The notes beneath the pieces were generated by a model. That model did not search any database, had not been told where the DNA came from, and saw only the letters and a program-made list of their open reading frames with translations. From NCBI RefSeq assembly GCF_018449515.1, contig NZ_JAAVUQ010000036.1:1-64000 (forward strand): 64,000 nucleotides of DNA. The letters run 5' to 3'. Origin of the DNA: Caballeronia sp. dw_19. GTDB taxonomy: Bacteria > Pseudomonadota > Gammaproteobacteria > Burkholderiales > Burkholderiaceae. Within the stretch, counting starts at the first letter, position 1, and every line of letters begins with the position of its first letter. The translations under genes were made by a program, and so were the position numbers. This document shows, in pieces, positions 62,194-64,000 of this stretch.

Positions 62194-64000
62194 TCAGGCT
62201 GAAGCAGGAGCCGTGGCGTTACCCGGTTTGACTTCCGCGCCAGCGTTTCCACCACCCGACGACGGGTCGCTTGACGGCGGCGGCAGATTCTTCGGCGGAC
62301 GCGGCGGACGACCGCCCATGATGTCGCTGATCTGCTCTGCGTCGATGGTTTCCCACTCCAGCAACGCCTTCGTCATGGCTTCGACCTTGTCGCGGTTGTC
62401 TTCCAGCAGCTTGCGGGCGAGGCCATATTGATCGTCGAGAATCCGGCGAATTTCAGCATCGACCTTTTGCTGCGTGGCTTCGGATACCGTTTTTGACGCC
62501 ATCTTGCCAAACATGCCGTCCTGCTCGGTATCGACATACACCATCGTGCCGAGCACATCCGACATACCGTAACGCGTCACCATGTCACGTGCCATCTTTG
62601 TCGCACGCTCGAAGTCGTTCGAAGCACCCGTTGACATGGAGTTCAGGAACACTTCCTCCGCTGCACGGCCGCCGAACAGGATGGCGATTTCCTCAAGCAT
62701 CTTGTCGCGATACAGATTCACGCGATCATGCTCCGGCAACTGCCACGTGATGCCCAGCGCCCAGCCACGCGGCATGATGGAGACCTTGTGAACCGGATCT
62801 GCATGAGGCAGCAACTTGGCCACTACCGCGTGACCTGACTCGTGATAAGCCGTATTGCGACGCTCTTCTTCACGCATCACGGCCGACTTGCGTTCCGGAC
62901 CCATGAAGATCTTGTCTTTCGCATCTTCGAAGTCCGCCATTTCGACGATCCGCTTGCCGCGACGGGCCGCGAACAGCGCCGCCTCGTTCACAAGGTTCGC
63001 CAAATCAGCACCGGAAAAACCCGGCGTACCACGTGCAATCACCGAAGCGTCGACGTCGTTCGAAATAGGCACCTTGCGCAGATGGACCTTCATGATGTGT
63101 TCGCGACCGCGGATATCCGGCAAACCAACGTACACCTGACGGTCAAAACGGCCCGGACGCAGCAGCGCTTTGTCCAGTACATCGGAGCGGTTGGTCGCGG
63201 CGATCACGATCACGCCGGAATTCGCTTCGAAACCGTCCATTTCCACGAGCATCTGATTCAGCGTCTGTTCGCGTTCGTCGTTACCGCCGCCCATGCCGGC
63301 GCCGCGATGACGGCCCACAGCATCGATTTCGTCGATAAACACGATACACGGCGCGTGCTTCTTGGCCTGCTCGAACATGTCGCGCACCCGAGCCGCACCC
63401 ACACCCACGAACATTTCAACGAAGTCCGAACCCGAGATGCTGAAGAACGGTACTTTCGCTTCGCCGGCAATGGCGCGCGCCAGCAACGTCTTACCCGTAC
63501 CCGGAGGCCCGACCAGCAACACGCCGCGAGGAATACGTCCACCCAGCTTCTGGAATTTCTGCGGATCACGCAGGAAGTCGACTAGCTCGGAGACCTCCTC
63601 CTTCGCTTCGTCACAGCCTGCGACATCGGTAAAATTGATTGCGTTGTTGTTCTCGTCGATCAGCCGCGCTCGCGACTTGCCGAACGAAAACGCTCCGCCT
63701 TTCCCGCCGCCCTGCATCTGCCGCATCATGAAGAACCAGAAACCGATGATCAGGATCGTCGGTCCGAGGTAATACAGCGCGGAAACGAGCGCGTTCGGTT
63801 CGTCGTCGGCCTTGCCGCTGACCTGAACGCCGTACTTCATCAAGTCGCCGACCATCCAGATATCGCCAGGCGACACGATTTGATATTTCTGACCGTCTGC
63901 GGGAGTAACGGTGAGATTACGACCCTGAACGGTAACAGTCTTGACCTTACCGGTCTTCGCGTCGTCCATGAATTGCGAATACGAAACGCCTTCCTGGACG
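62194..64000 (-). CDS. ftsH: ATP-dependent zinc metalloprotease FtsH, 5' end beyond the window
   Basis: Membrane-anchored AAA+ protease that degrades membrane and regulatory proteins such as LpxC. The visible 602 codons include the end of the periplasmic domain (from VQEGVSYSQF) and the second membrane helix (ALYYLGPTILIIGFWFFMM). They continue with Walker A GPPGTGKT, Walker B CIVFIDEIDAVGR, the second region of homology and the zinc motif HESGH. The C-terminal tail is Pro/Ser/Gly-rich. The frame remains open to position 64000, so the true start and first membrane helix are off the edge. Confidence 0.95.
   Translation of the reverse strand, partial: VQEGVSYSQFMDDAKTGKVKTVTVQGRNLTVTPADGQKYQIVSPGDIWMVGDLMKYGVQVSGKADDEPNALVSALYYLGPTILIIGFWFFMMRQMQGGGKGGAFSFGKSRARLIDENNNAINFTDVAGCDEAKEEVSELVDFLRDPQKFQKLGGRIPRGVLLVGPPGTGKTLLARAIAGEAKVPFFSISGSDFVEMFVGVGAARVRDMFEQAKKHAPCIVFIDEIDAVGRHRGAGMGGGNDEREQTLNQMLVEMDGFEANSGVIVIAATNRSDVLDKALLRPGRFDRQVYVGLPDIRGREHIMKVHLRKVPISNDVDASVIARGTPGFSGADLANLVNEAALFAARRGKRIVEMADFEDAKDKIFMGPERKSAVMREEERRNTAYHESGHAVVAKLLPHADPVHKVSIMPRGWALGITWQLPEHDRVNLYRDKMLEEIAILFGGRAAEEVFLNSMSTGASNDFERATKMARDMVTRYGMSDVLGTMVYVDTEQDGMFGKMASKTVSEATQQKVDAEIRRILDDQYGLARKLLEDNRDKVEAMTKALLEWETIDAEQISDIMGGRPPRPPKNLPPPSSDPSSGGGNAGAEVKPGNATAPASA

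Overview
The window is a high-GC stretch of a Burkholderiaceae chromosome, most like Paraburkholderia or Caballeronia. The basis is gene content, close protein similarity to Burkholderia families and the order ftsH-folP-glmM ... pst-pho-ppk-ppx. It is mainly a housekeeping and metabolic chromosome region. I see no rRNA, CRISPR array, insertion sequence or prophage. There are two tRNA genes, for Arg (TCT) and Pro (TGG).

Layout, left to right. 1-848: a non-coding composite repeat (element 1), then valS, galU and a tusA-like gene. 5.2-17.2 kb: a complete-looking myo-inositol locus. A leftward arm (iolR, iolG, a second Gfo/Idh dehydrogenase) diverges from a rightward arm (periplasmic binding protein, permease, ATPase, then iolC, iolD, iolE, iolB). 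Only iolA is not seen. A GGAA-N6-TTCC operator overlaps the iolR promoter between the arms. 17.2-22.4 kb: a leftward operon of an iron alcohol dehydrogenase, a hot-dog thioesterase and the branched-chain-type ABC genes livH, livM, livG and livF, with no binding protein and an altered Walker A in LivF. 22.5-27.4 kb: NUDIX, ltaE, a glycine-zipper protein and alaS. 27.5-28.6 kb: element 2, an inverted copy of element 1, so the valS-alaS block lies between inverted repeats. 28.6-34.7 kb: OsmB-like lipoprotein, glnS, two solitary periplasmic binding proteins, NUDIX and small proteins. 34.8-41.8 kb: tRNA-Arg, uppP, a 28-residue membrane peptide, an aldose epimerase, an NlpD-like lipoprotein, small lipoproteins, zur, tRNA-Pro, sixA and olsB.

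42.0-52.9 kb is the phosphate block: ppx and ppk diverge, followed by phoR, phoB, phoU, pstB, pstA, pstC and pstS on the minus strand. I see phased Pho-box half-sites upstream of pstS, ppk and, unexpectedly, olsB, which links ornithine-lipid synthesis to phosphate starvation. 53.1-58.9 kb is a trimeric autotransporter adhesin gene of about 5.8 kb. It is made of repeats and is split by a 1-nt deficit in a run of eight G (coding strand), which may be a phase-variation switch or a sequencing error. 59.6-64.0 kb holds glmM, folP and the 3' part of ftsH, which runs off the right edge.

The least ordinary signals are the inverted composite repeats beside aminoacyl-tRNA synthetase genes, the olsB Pho boxes, the G-tract in the adhesin, the LivF Walker A substitution in a transporter lacking its binding protein, two very short genes (28 and 57 residues) and a candidate small RNA near 38.95 kb.
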